A stretch of 64,000 bases of DNA from Casp-Chloro-G3 sp002816715 (lineage in GTDB: Bacteria; Chloroflexota; Dehalococcoidia; Lucifugimonadales; UBA3495). Below are positions 25,438-33,968 of this stretch, one piece after another. The notes beneath the pieces were generated by a model. The model searched no databases, was not told where the DNA came from, and saw only the letters and a list, made by a program, of their open reading frames with translations. Numbering within the stretch: position 1 is the first letter of the stretch; every line of letters starts with the position of its first letter. The stretch lies in assembly GCA_027623815.1 (NCBI GenBank), contig JAQBUV010000004.1, positions 1 through 64,000 on the forward strand. The letters run 5' to 3'. The position numbers and the translations under genes are program-made.

Positions 25438-26166
25438 TTACTCTGAAATGCTTTGCTGGTCGGGTGGTGCGGCCCTCAGTGTCTCTGGAATCCACCTCTC
25501 CAGGAGGCTCTCCAGTTCATCCCCGCATTCTTCCAGCCGGTGCTCCGCACCGTCGAATAGCACCAACTCTTTGGGTTCTTTGGCCCAATTGTGAACCTCA
25601 ACGCCGCAAGAATAGGGAAGTCGAGTGTCGCTCTTACCGTGTACCACCAGCAGCGGTTTGGGCGATAGCAGCACGGCGATGTTGGCGCCATAGGTTTGCG
25701 GTGACAGTGATACTACGCCACGGACGTGATTGCTAGACGCTCCGGCTGCGATGACCACCGCGCCACCGAAGGAATGGCCGACCAAAACTACCGGTTCATA
25801 TCCGGTGCTTTGGAAGAAAGTTATACCCGCCAGCAAGTCCAGTACGCACTCCGGAAACACGTTGGGCTGCCGGTAACTCAAGCGCAGGGATGTTATTCCT
25901 TGCGCCGCAAACGACTCGGATAGTCGGGAATATGCGCCTTTGGCCGGGCCGCCGAACCCGCCACGTGCGCCGCAGACCCAGATGACGCCCAGCTTGGAAT
26001 CGCGAGCGGCGTGCAGGATGGCGGGCAGATCTCCCCGGCTGGTGCGGAACGTGAGACCCCGGCCAACATCGCCCTCATGGGGCGGGCCGCCCAAGACCTC
26101 ATGGATCTGCATTTTGGGGCCTTGCATTGAGTCAGACCGGCCTGACTGATTTGGTTGCTGGGTCAT
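25438..26166 (-). CDS. Alpha/beta hydrolase (dienelactone hydrolase-like)
   Basis: A 242-residue hydrolase. The nucleophile elbow GHSFGG (serine about residue 133) follows strand EPVVLVGHSFGGAVV. The catalytic aspartate is likely in KPLLVVHGKSDTRLPY, and the histidine in FDGAEHRLEECGDEL near residue 215. An early GARGGFGGPAKGAYSRL stretch may form part of the oxyanion region. It is probably co-transcribed with the isomerase-like gene. The ATG is preceded by a G-rich site (AGGGGGG). Esterase or lactonase activity is likely; the substrate is unknown. Confidence 0.85.
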   Translation of the reverse strand: MTQQPNQSGRSDSMQGPKMQIHEVLGGPPHEGDVGRGLTFRTSRGDLPAILHAARDSKLGVIWVCGARGGFGGPAKGAYSRLSESFAAQGITSLRLSYRQPNVFPECVLDLLAGITFFQSTGYEPVVLVGHSFGGAVVIAAGASSNHVRGVVSLSPQTYGANIAVLLSPKPLLVVHGKSDTRLPYSCGVEVHNWAKEPKELVLFDGAEHRLEECGDELESLLERWIPETLRAAPPDQQSISE

Positions 26167-26277
26167 AAAATTGCCCCCCTGGCTTCGGGATTTATTAGCC
26201 GCATACCCGGGATGTCAATGGCGATGGCGCTGTGCGGTAGTCCTATTGGCGACTTGAACGCCACCTTTGGGACTAGG

Positions 26278-27009
26278 TTACCGGCGATCTCCAACTTTAC
26301 GCCACTCGCCGGGCTTCAGGTTGTCCAGCCGGACGTTGCCAACGCGAGTGCGGATTAACCTGGCCACCTGGTAACCACGTTCCTCGGCCATGCGACGTAG
26401 TTGGCGGTTCCATCCCTGGTGAACTACTAACTCAATCTCATCCGGGCCGATTTGTTTCAAGCGGTCGGCCCTGGCTATCCCCTCGGCCAGAGGCACACCT
26501 TGTACAAATGCGTTTAATAATTGGCGGTCTACCGGCGTCGTGAATATGATGCGATATTCTTTTTCATTCTCATATTTGGGGTGGGTAGATTCAAAAATGA
26601 ACCGGCCGTCATTGCTTAACAGGAGCAAGCCTTCACTGTCGTAGTCCAACCTGCCCGCAGGTTTCAAATGTTGCAGTTCTCCAGGAAGAAGACTCATCAC
26701 TGTTTTTCTGCCTTCGGGATCAGACCGAGTGGTCAGATAGGTCCGGGGCTTGTACAGCGCGATGGTGATCTTGTCGGGGACTTGCGCTGCGACCAATTCT
26801 CCATCCACGGCTAGTTGGTCAATAGCCGGATCAATCCGCTGTCCCAGGACTGCCACACCACCGTTAATCCGCACCTTTTGCTCGCGTATGACACGGTCAG
26901 CTTCGCGCCGGGAAATTCCCAACTGTTGTGCAAGGTAGGTGTTGATTCTAACTGAGAAATCGCTGGAGATAGGATTCCTAGATGGAGGATTGCTCGGTGA
27001 TTGAGACAA
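26278..27009 (-). CDS. rluB: Pseudouridine synthase of the RsuA/RluB/E/F family
   Basis: Converts uridine to pseudouridine in ribosomal RNA. The 243-residue protein has an N-terminal S4 RNA-binding domain (about residues 22-80, with RREADRVIREQKVRINGG). The catalytic domain has the conserved aspartate in AGRLDYDSEGLLLLSNDG and the motif HQGWNRQLRRMAEERGY, which is diagnostic for this subfamily. RluB (23S rRNA) is more likely than RsuA in this length class, but the exact target is not proven. TTG start at 27009. The short C-terminus ends soon after RTRVGNVRLDNLKPGEWR, as expected. Confidence 0.9.
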   Translation of the reverse strand: MSQSPSNPPSRNPISSDFSVRINTYLAQQLGISRREADRVIREQKVRINGGVAVLGQRIDPAIDQLAVDGELVAAQVPDKITIALYKPRTYLTTRSDPEGRKTVMSLLPGELQHLKPAGRLDYDSEGLLLLSNDGRFIFESTHPKYENEKEYRIIFTTPVDRQLLNAFVQGVPLAEGIARADRLKQIGPDEIELVVHQGWNRQLRRMAEERGYQVARLIRTRVGNVRLDNLKPGEWRKVGDRR

Positions 27010-27536
27010 AATCTAAAGCCTATTCAAGAGTCATATTACCAACACCAAGCTTACGCTGGAGCAGCCTGATTAGTCAAAGTGATAACTTGAGGGAGTGAAA
27101 ATTGTGACCGGAATTCGCCTGTTTTAGCGGGGGTTAGCCTATGTGGCACTTGGTCGAGGGAAGGTTCGATGTCGTTGGGCTAAGTGCGACTCCGATGAAG
27201 TTTTGCTCCCCGACTTAGGTATGACGGTAAGACTTGAGCGTGTGACTCGCATGAGTATGATGGCAATCTTCGTGAAAGAATTGTGCAGGATGGTTCGGAC
27301 TGTTTTATGCAGATTGCCGATTTTCCCCGCAAACACTTAAGCAAGCCACATTCTGACAAGACCATCAGACGCCGTTGATCGGACAAACCGAGTCTCCCCA
27401 ACTGCCGCAATTTATGTCTTGTTCACACACCGGACCATCAGCGTCACGCTTTCTGCATGGCGGGATGATAGTTTGAAACTTGGCAAGCAGGAAGGCTAGG
27501 GAACTCATTGCAGAGTCATACGGGAGGCGATTAATC
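27010..27536. other. 527-base gap without a recognisable gene
   Basis: I see only short overlapping frames of unlikely composition here on both strands and no RNA gene or clear repeat. It leads into the ribosome binding site of the broken stress-protein gene at 27537 and may be decayed sequence at the edge of the eroded island. Confidence 0.6.
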
Positions 27537-28460
27537 GTGTACGAACAAGTTCTGGTACCCATCGACGGCTCCAAAATAGCGGAGCAGGCAATTCCGTACG
27601 CCAAAATGCTGCAATAGAAGCTGGGGTCTCGAATCGAGTTGGTTCGAGTTATTGAGGAACCCCATCCGGAACCATCTAACCCGTCCTATACATCCTATCT
27701 GGAGCACATGACAACTACGTTGCAGTCGGAAACGGCCAAGTATTTGCAGGAGTTGGCGGAGTCGTTACGCGCGGAAGGCGTGGCGGTATCCTGGAACGTG
27801 AAACTGGGAAATCCGGCTACGGTTATCGGAGAACTGGCCGACTCAAAGCCATCTACGCTAATTGCAATGTGCAGCCACGGGCGTTCGGGCCAATCGCGTT
27901 GGTGGTTGGGCAGCACGACCGACAAGGTGATCCACGCCGCCGCCAGTGCGGTTCTGGTGGTGCGCACCCAGTCACAGCACCTCCAATCCATCGGCGGTTC
28001 GGGCTTCAAGAGTTGCATCGCGCCGCTGGACGGGTCGGTGCGGGCTGAGCAGGTTTTGCCGCACGTTGTGGCCTGGGCCAAGGCGTTTTCTTTGAGGGTA
28101 AACTTGATCCGGGTCATACCGGAGCTAGATTCCCACACACTGGAGTTGTTCCCGGAAGCGTCCAGTGATGACCGAGTCAGCCAGGCCAATGAATATCTTG
28201 ATGCGGTCAAGGTCAGGTTGTTGGAGCAGGGTATCCCTGATGTTGAAGTAACTGTAGAGCGCGGCCACCCAGCCAACGTTCTGGTAGACTTGGCGCATAA
28301 TTCATCGGAGAGTCTGATGATTATGGGCACACAGGGGCTGGGCAGTTCCGGTGTCTATCGGTGGACTATGGGCAGCGTCTCCCAGCGGGTGGCGGGTAAT
28401 TCACCGACGCCGGTGCTGGTGGTTAGGACCCAAGAGGAAGACCCTGCCGACTTGGACTAA
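27537..28460 (+). pseudogene. Universal stress protein (tandem UspA domains) with an in-frame TAG
   Basis: From GTG at 27537, with GGGAGG 9 bases upstream, the frame reads VYEQVLVPIDGSKIAEQAIP and YAKMLQ, then TAG at 27615-27617, then KLGSRIELVRVIEEPHPEPS. That is a normal UspA N-terminus interrupted once, about 26 codons in. The remainder is intact to 28460. It completes the first domain (ends ASAVLVVRTQ) and has a second UspA domain starting SCIAPLDGSVRAEQVLPH and ending with the ATP-binding loop GTQGLGSSGVYRWTMGS. The whole would be 307 codons, normal for a tandem USP. A restart at TTG 27639 would lack the first strand and nucleotide loop. I read this as a recent nonsense mutation or a sequencing error. 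Confidence 0.8.
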
Positions 28461-28636
28461 GGGTATTTACCACCTAAGTCACTCCAGACCAGGGCCGCAA
28501 CCCTACAGGTCAGGTGAACATATGCTTACGCCGGTTTCGCAGTCGGTCAAGGCCCTAGGATTTTGGTCAGCGGTGCTCGCCACCGTGTTGCGCATCACCA
28601 AACTAGTGCCCTCAAAATTTTTAACGGTGACCGGCG

Positions 28637-30109
28637 ATGATACCTACGTCCCCTAATCCAGGCACTCAATCCGCACCAGCGGACTGGCACTCCATCAATA
28701 TTGATGATGCGGTTGCGCGCTTAGACTCGCATCTTGGAAACGGTCTAAGTTCCGGGGAGGCCGCCCAGCGTTTGCAGGCCCACGGTCCCAATACCCTACA
28801 GGCAGTCAAATCCACCGCCTGGTACACCGTGTTAGTCCGCCAGTTCACCGACGTGCTGATCTTCATCCTGATGGTGGCGGCGGTAATATCGCTGGCGGTT
28901 GGCGAGGTTACCGACGCCATCGTGATTGCAATAATTCTGGTTCTGAACGGTGTGCTGGGATTCGTTCAGGAGTGGAAAGCTGAACAGGCCATCGCTGCAT
29001 TGCAACGCATGCTCGCGCCCCAAGCGGCGGTGCTGCGGGATGGCCTCGAACAGAATGTCGAAGCGTCGGGATTAGTCCCTGGCGATGTTGTCCTGCTGGA
29101 TGCCGGCGACCGAGTGCCCGCCGACCTGCGTCTGGTTCAAGCGCCCAACCTGAAAGTGGACGAGTCGTCGCTGACCGGGGAGTCGTTGCCAATGACCAAG
29201 ACGGTCGCGCCGGTTGCGCCGGAGGCTGTTCTGGCTGAACGCACCTCAATGGTCTGGATGGGCACCGAGGTGACCGATGGTCGGGCCAGAGGCGTGGTGG
29301 TCGCCACCGGCATGTCCACCGAGTTTGGACGCATAGCCGAGTTGACTCAGACTATTGGGCAGGAACAGACCCCACTGCAACGGCGTCTCTCGGTGGTCGG
29401 CAAACAGTTGGGAATCCTGGCGGTGTCCGTCTCGGCCATTGTGGTTATCCTGGGCGTTCTCACCGGAAAGCCGCTGCTGGAGATGTTTTTGACCGGCGTG
29501 TCCTTGGCCGTAGCGGTGGTTCCTGAAGGACTACCGGCAGTGGTTACCATAACGTTGGCCTTGGGAATACGGGCGATGGTGCGGCGCAACGCGCTGCTGC
29601 GCCGCCTGCAAGCCGCAGAGACGTTGGGCGCGGCATCAGTCATTTGCACCGACAAGACCGGCACTTTGACCCAAAACCAGATGACCCTGCAACGGGTATG
29701 GCTGCCTGCCCAGGAGATAACCATCACCGGAGTTGGACACGAGCCTAACGGGTCATTTGAAGTGGACGGCCAGTCCGTTGCCCCCCGGGCTTACCCAGAC
29801 CTACTGGCGATACTGGGGACCGGGCTGGTCTGCAACAACGCTAGAATCCACCAGGACGGCGAAGGCTGGCACCCGGTGGGCGATCCAACCGAGACGGCTC
29901 TGGTGGTTGCGGCGTACAAAGCGGGACTGAATACAGAAACGCCCGGCCAGATTGAAAGCGAGATTTCCTTCAATTCAAGCCGCAAGCGTATGACCATCAT
30001 TGAACGGCGGCCAGACTCGCTTACTGCCCACGTCAAGGGCGCGCCCGAGGTGGTCTTGGAACGCTCAACCAGGATTCTGGATGACTCCACAATCACAGGC
30101 ACTGCGTAG
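28637..30109 (+). pseudogene. Cation-transporting P-type ATPase, truncated after the first half
   Basis: The 490 codons match the N-terminal half of a P2-type (calcium or sodium/potassium-like) ATPase. An N-terminal cation-ATPase domain is followed by transmembrane helices 1-2, then the actuator loop with DESSLTGESLPM, helices 3-4 with AVVPEGLPAVVTITLALG, and the phosphorylation motif CTDKTGTLTQNQM. The nucleotide-binding domain runs up to HVKGAPEVVLERSTRILDD. The frame then turns into STITGTA and stops. The TGDN/GDGxND hinge region and the last six helices are missing, so a family member of about 900 residues is cut at about 480. The sequence after the break belongs to an opposed molybdoenzyme remnant, so the gene was cut by rearrangement. 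Confidence 0.88.
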
Positions 30110-30252
30110 ATAGAGTTGTTGGCGAACCCCCCGGGAATTCCCCTTGGCCTGCGCTGGCCGAACATTGCCTAAGTATCAGTGGCCCGAGCGCGAATCAGAA
30201 AATGGCCCGGCTCAAAAGCTTCCCACGGGTACTGCCAGGATCGCCATGAATA
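30079..30252 (-). pseudogene. C-terminal remnant of a sulfite-oxidase-like molybdoenzyme
   Basis: On the minus strand one frame reads YSWRSWQYPWEAFEPGHFLI and RARATDT, then TAG at 30169-30171. It continues in the same frame as AMFGQRRPRGIPGGFANNSI and YAVPVIVE. Both parts fit the C-terminal dimerisation domain of the sulfite oxidase family (pattern SWxxWxxxW...RATD...GFANNSIxxVPV). Nothing upstream in this frame is intact. The remnant abuts the broken end of the P-type ATPase gene, with the two reading toward each other. Recognition is by motif only. Confidence 0.6.
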
Positions 30253-30331
30253 GGGAGATTTCAATAAGCACCTTACGAGCCGTCACCCCTCGCCACAGTG
30301 CCGAGCTAACTCCGCTGTGATCCCGCAACAG

Positions 30332-30428
30332 CTTAGGGCTCATGACGAAATAACTGATGCAATCGTTAGCTGTAACCCTATTTGGGAAGTCTCACACGTG
30401 AACCATTTATTTCGTCATGATGCCTTAG
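30332..30428. mobile_element. Short inverted-repeat element, family copy A (97 bp)
   Basis: Identical over 97 bases to the copy at 47277-47373. The ends CATGACGAAATAA and TTATTTCGTCATG are exact inverted repeats, and CTTAGGGC / GCCTTAG extend them imperfectly. It contains no credible gene. Here it lies between the molybdoenzyme remnant and an integrase remnant. Confidence 0.85.
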
Positions 30429-30550
30429 TGGTAACGATGGACGTTTACAGCCATGTTGGGCCGGGCATGCAAGAGTTGGCAGCGATGGCCTCTGAAGATG
30501 GCCTGAAGCCCAGGCACAGCATAGAAAAAATGGAGTCTTCTGGACACTGA
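30429..30550 (+). pseudogene. C-terminal remnant of a tyrosine recombinase (integrase)
   Basis: Directly after the inverted-repeat element the frame reads VVTMDVYSHVGPGMQELAAM. This matches the end of phage/XerC-type integrases (VTMDTYSHVLPGMQ type) with the catalytic tyrosine in DVYSHV. A short tail runs to the stop at 30550. All the rest of the integrase is missing. It ends 12 bases before the 3' end of the tRNA-Leu gene, the classic position for an integrase of a tRNA-targeted element. Confidence 0.65.
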
Positions 30551-30562
30551 TGTTATCAAAGC

Positions 30563-30648
30563 TGGTGCCGAAGATCAGATTCGAACTGATACGGGGTTGC
30601 CCCCACCGGTTTTTGAGACCGGCGCGTCTACCATTCCGCCACTTCGGC
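30563..30648 (-). tRNA. tRNA-Leu (anticodon CAA)
   Basis: The cloverleaf on the minus strand has an acceptor GCCGAAG/CTTCGGC, discriminator A and an encoded CCA. The anticodon stem CCGGT/ACCGG has the loop CTCAAAA (anticodon CAA). The long variable arm TGGGGGCAACCCCGT is expected for class II tRNA-Leu. 86 bases including CCA. A -10-like TATAAT lies 26 bases upstream (plus-strand 30675-30680). Confidence 0.95.
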
Positions 30649-31005
30649 TTGCTGACCAAGGTGCTTGCGGGGTAATTATATCACGCTGCAGCTTCAGTTT
30701 ACCCTTTTCGTAGCCTTAGACTTTGGTTCTACCAGCGGGCAATATTGCCTTTAGACCCGGCGGTCTCGCCTACGGGCATTTTGATCCCCGCAATTATTGG
30801 TCTAGGGCTTGAAATGGCGGTATACTGCTATTCGACCCACGTTAAGCGCTGTGGATTTAGTAGCGCTAATTAGTTGGGGAGTATCGAAAGTAACGGACCA
30901 AAAATTTCAGGGTTTGAACTGGAAGGGCCACATCTTGCCCGATTTCGTCTTGACGATTGTTTCTCAATCGCCCTATAATCCTTCGTACTGGAGTATAATT
31001 CACTC
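30649..31005. other. 357-base gap between tRNA-Leu and rpmH
   Basis: It holds the divergent promoters of tRNA-Leu (minus) and of the rpmH operon (plus). An open frame at 30809-31135 reads across the rpmH gene in another frame and has no supporting features. In many bacteria this side of rpmH carries dnaA and the origin. No dnaA gene or DnaA-box cluster is evident here. Confidence 0.6.
30950..30979 (+). promoter_or_regulatory. Promoter of the rpmH-rnpA operon
   Basis: TTGACG (30950-30955), 18-base spacer and a perfect TATAAT (30974-30979), 26 bases before the rpmH start codon. Confidence 0.75.
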
Positions 31006-31143
31006 ATGCCTAAACGCACATATCAACCCAAGAAACGCCGCCGGGCTCGAGTCCACGGATTTCGTTCCCGGTCAAGCACTTCCGATGGTCGAGAAGTATT
31101 GCGCCGCCGTCGATTCAAAGGACGGCATAAGCTGACTGTTTAG
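31006..31143 (+). CDS. rpmH: 50S ribosomal protein L34
   Basis: A 45-residue, very basic protein starting [19 protein letters not shown] and ending FKGRHKLTV, matching L34 over its whole length. It is the first gene of the conserved operon with rnpA, yidD, yidC and jag. A GGAG element lies 13 bases before the ATG, a rather long spacing. A strong promoter is just upstream. Confidence 0.97.
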   Translation: MPKRTYQPKKRRRARVHGFRSRSSTSDGREVLRRRRFKGRHKLTV

Positions 31144-31159
31144 ATAACACTCAGCGATA

Positions 31160-31516
31160 ATGCAAAGCAGGTTCCGACTAAGTGGCGATAAGCGGTTCTC
31201 CCAAATTCATCAAGAAGGCCGTAGCGTAGCTAACAATTTGTTAGTTGTTCGAGTCTTGCCCAACGAGCTAGACTACAACCGCTATGGGTTTATGGTGAGC
31301 AAACGCTTGGGGAATTCCGTAACTAGGAACAAGGTGAAACGCAGGCTACGAGAAGTGGTTCGGCAATCCGACCTCAAGTCTGGGTGGGACGCGGTATTTA
31401 TCGCGCGCAGGGGAGCTGAAAAGGCCAATTACCATGAGTTGCAGCAAGCCGCTCAAAATCTCTTGAGACGCACTCGCTTGATTTCCACCATGCTTGAGCG
31501 GAATTCTCCCGAATGA
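31160..31516 (+). CDS. rnpA: Ribonuclease P protein component
   Basis: The protein subunit that binds the RNase P RNA and pre-tRNA leaders during 5' maturation. 118 residues, with the family signature [14 protein letters not shown] at about residues 55-68 preceded by [13 protein letters not shown]. It starts 16 bases after rpmH without an obvious ribosome binding site and overlaps yidD by 4 bases, so translation is probably coupled. Confidence 0.96.
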   Translation: MQSRFRLSGDKRFSQIHQEGRSVANNLLVVRVLPNELDYNRYGFMVSKRLGNSVTRNKVKRRLREVVRQSDLKSGWDAVFIARRGAEKANYHELQQAAQNLLRRTRLISTMLERNSPE

Positions 31517-31722
31517 AATTCATTGCGTTGCAGGCTATCTGGGTCTATCAACGAGTTGTGTCTCCGTATCTGCCTTCAGCTTGCCGCTACTCACCCTCCT
31601 GCTCGCACTATTCCCATGAGGCAATCCAACGTCACGGCGTGCTCAAGGGTGGTTGGCTGGGCTTAAAGCGTTTGTCTCGCTGCCATCCTTGGGGAAGCAG
31701 AGGATACGACCCTGTACCATAA
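31513..31722 (+). CDS. yidD: Membrane protein insertion efficiency factor YidD
   Basis: A small amphipathic protein of 69 residues that assists YidC-dependent membrane insertion. It shows the three conserved cysteines in [17 protein letters not shown] and, near the C-terminus, [16 protein letters not shown], which is the family's hallmark. The start ATG overlaps the rnpA stop (ATGA). Confidence 0.96.
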   Translation: MKFIALQAIWVYQRVVSPYLPSACRYSPSCSHYSHEAIQRHGVLKGGWLGLKRLSRCHPWGSRGYDPVP

Positions 31723-31726
31723 TTTT

Positions 31727-33010
31727 ATGACATCAATTCCTTCCTTTTTTGTGTCGCGTTCTCCCACTCAAACAGTCACAAATCTCAGACCGAATGCAAC
31801 CAAAGAAATTGTACCTTTGGGGCTTTCAGCCGCCAGGTGGGCGTCTTTGGTATCGCTCTTCCTCATTGCGGTTGTAGCATTGGGCGCATGCCAGCCCAAT
31901 TTAGGCTCTTCAATCCAGGGTTGGTCGCCAGCCGTTGCCAGTGGAGGAGTGGTCTATGTTGCCACTCAACAGGGCAAGCTGAAAGCCCTGATTGACGATG
32001 GTACAGGAGTGGTTAGCGTCAAGTGGAGTTTTCCTTCCGGAGATGACGAGTTAGGCGGTGTATTCAACACCCCCGTAGTAGGCGAAGAGCTAATTTATGT
32101 CGCCGCGGTAGACGGGATGCTTTACGCCATTGACAAGCAAACCGGCGCTGTCGGCCAAAATGGTTGGAGCGCGACCCTGGTGCAAGATTCAGACAATCAA
32201 CACCTGGTGTCCGGGCCCGTCGTTGACGCAAGCGAAAGTACCATATTGGTCGGTTCAGACGATAATAATTTGTATGCCATTAACGCCGACAACGGTGCGG
32301 AAAAATGGAGATTTATGGCGGGGGATAAAATTTGGTCGACTCCCGTTATTGCTAATGACACGGTCTACTTTGGCTCTCACGACCGGAACGTTTACGCTCT
32401 GGACCTGGCCACCGGCGATGTAAAATGGCAGTTCCCCACCGGGGGAGCAGTGGTCGCTCGCCCCCTGGTTTGGCGGGACATGGTGCTGATCGGATCATTC
32501 GACCGAAAGTTTTACGCTCTGGATGCCGAGGACGGCACGGAACTCTGGACTTTTGACGACGCCAACAACTGGTTCTGGGCTGGTGCTGTCGCCAGCAATA
32601 GCTTTGTTTTTGCTCCCTCTATGGATGGCCACGTTTACGCGCTGGATCGGGTGGGTAATCTGCAGTGGGATTACGATGCGGGATCGCCTCTGGTCGCTAA
32701 CCCAGTGATTGTACCTAGAGGCCTGGTGATAGCCTCTAGAGAGGGCGATGTTTCCCTGATTGAAATCACTGCTGGCAATTTGGTCAACCAGTATTCAGAT
32801 ATAACGCCAGTGGAAATTCTTGCCCCCATATTTACCCCGCCCATACCCGAAAACTCGCTAAGTTTGACCGGAATCCAAGTCGGCGGCGGCAATCAGCAAG
32901 AATCGGTGTTTGTTGGAGCGCAGGACGGTACGGTTCACCGAATTCAGGCCAAATCAGGCCTGATCAAGGTCTGGTGTTTTGACACCAAAGAGGATGCGGC
33001 ATGCCAATAG
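31727..33010 (+). CDS. PQQ-like beta-propeller lipoprotein inside the rnpA-yidC operon
   Basis: 427 residues. After an unusually long polar N-terminus (about 35 residues) there is a hydrophobic segment, ASLVSLFLIAVVALGAC, ending in a lipobox. A later start could therefore be used; none with a convincing ribosome binding site is visible. The mature part is made of repeated WD/PQQ-like blades such as VYVATQQGKLKALIDDGTG, NLYAINADNGAEKWRF, NVYALDLATGDVKWQF and KFYALDAEDGTELWTF. That is the BamB-like propeller pattern of 7-8 blades. It begins 4 bases after yidD and ends 31 bases before yidC, so it is co-transcribed with the membrane-insertion machinery. A role in envelope protein assembly is a reasonable inference only. 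Confidence 0.88.
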   Translation: MTSIPSFFVSRSPTQTVTNLRPNATKEIVPLGLSAARWASLVSLFLIAVVALGACQPNLGSSIQGWSPAVASGGVVYVATQQGKLKALIDDGTGVVSVKWSFPSGDDELGGVFNTPVVGEELIYVAAVDGMLYAIDKQTGAVGQNGWSATLVQDSDNQHLVSGPVVDASESTILVGSDDNNLYAINADNGAEKWRFMAGDKIWSTPVIANDTVYFGSHDRNVYALDLATGDVKWQFPTGGAVVARPLVWRDMVLIGSFDRKFYALDAEDGTELWTFDDANNWFWAGAVASNSFVFAPSMDGHVYALDRVGNLQWDYDAGSPLVANPVIVPRGLVIASREGDVSLIEITAGNLVNQYSDITPVEILAPIFTPPIPENSLSLTGIQVGGGNQQESVFVGAQDGTVHRIQAKSGLIKVWCFDTKEDAACQ

Positions 33011-33041
33011 GTAGTACCTCCCGCCGGAAGGTAGGAGCTTC

Positions 33042-33968
33042 TTGGAAATAATTTTTTCCCTCTGGAACGAGATAATCATCCGGCCCATGCTCAACACGCT
33101 GATGGTGTTGTATGTAGTCTTCTTCAACAACATGGGTATAGCCATCATCGTGTTTACGATCTTGGTGCGGCTGATAACTTTGCCCTTAACCTTGAAGCAA
33201 GTACGCCAGATGCGCTCAATGAACCTGCTCCAGCCCAAGATGAAGGAAATACAGGAGCGTTTCAAAGGCGACCGGGCCCGGGTCTCACAAGAGACCATGA
33301 AAATGTACAAGGAGGCCGGGGTCAGCCCCCTCGGCTGTCTGGGGCCGCTGGTCGTACAGATGCCAATCCTGATCGGCCTGTTCCGGGTGCTGATCCAGAC
33401 CTTGTTCGCCAACCCGGACGACCTGGTGGGCCTGTCGGACAAGCTTTACTCATGGATATCCTTCTTGCCAATCTACGAAGCAGCGCCCCTCAACAACAGC
33501 TTCTTTGGCATGAATCTGGCAGAACCAGACCCCACCAGCTTTGTCTTGCCGATACTGGTGGCCGCTTCTACCTGGGTTCAGCAAAAAATGACCATGATGC
33601 CCTCCATGGACCCGAGGCAGCAGTCCAGCCAGAACATGATGCTGTGGATGATGCCTATATTCCTGGGGGTCTTTTCCCTGGGGTGGCCCAGCGGATTGCC
33701 CCTGTACTGGATAGTCTCCAACTTGATTGGAGTATCAATTCAATACTTCATCACCGGATGGGGGCCACTTTTCCCATTGTTTCCCAAGGCTACGCCTGCT
33801 CCCGCGTCAAATCAGCCGAGCCAGGGTAGCCAAGACACGACATCCGAGGAGGTGTTAGAAGATGGAACCAGTAGTACGAACCGCACGAACCGTCGAAGAA
33901 GCCGAAGAACTGGCTCTGAAAGAACTAGGCATCGACCGCAACGAGGCCGAGGTAGAAATTCTAAGTAG
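33042..33968 (+). CDS. yidC: Membrane protein insertase YidC/Oxa1
   Basis: Inserts and folds membrane proteins, alone or with Sec. 308 residues without the large periplasmic domain of Gram-negative YidC, as in Gram-positive and Chloroflexi types. The first helix leads to FTILVRLITLPLTLKQ (with the conserved groove arginine near residue 46), then GVSPLGCLGPLVVQMPILIGL and the late helices MMPIFLGVFSLGWPSGLPLYW. The C-terminal tail (about 45 residues) is strongly basic with many Arg, suited to ribosome contact. TTG start at 33042 with GGAG 5-8 bases upstream. The last 107 bases also encode the start of jag in another frame. Confidence 0.95.
   Translation: MEIIFSLWNEIIIRPMLNTLMVLYVVFFNNMGIAIIVFTILVRLITLPLTLKQVRQMRSMNLLQPKMKEIQERFKGDRARVSQETMKMYKEAGVSPLGCLGPLVVQMPILIGLFRVLIQTLFANPDDLVGLSDKLYSWISFLPIYEAAPLNNSFFGMNLAEPDPTSFVLPILVAASTWVQQKMTMMPSMDPRQQSSQNMMLWMMPIFLGVFSLGWPSGLPLYWIVSNLIGVSIQYFITGWGPLFPLFPKATPAPASNQPSQGSQDTTSEEVLEDGTSSTNRTNRRRSRRTGSERTRHRPQRGRGRNSK

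Noticed and set aside
27615..27617. TAG in the universal stress protein gene read as pyrrolysine
   Set aside because: The position is not catalytic, no pyl genes are visible, and pyrrolysine is rare in bacteria; a nonsense mutation or sequencing error is simpler.
30649..31005. Replication origin next to rpmH
   Set aside because: rpmH-rnpA often lies near oriC, but no dnaA, dnaN or cluster of DnaA boxes could be seen here.
30809..31135. 108-codon frame overlapping rpmH
   Set aside because: It runs through the whole L34 gene in another frame and across its promoter, with no ribosome binding site or recognisable motif.
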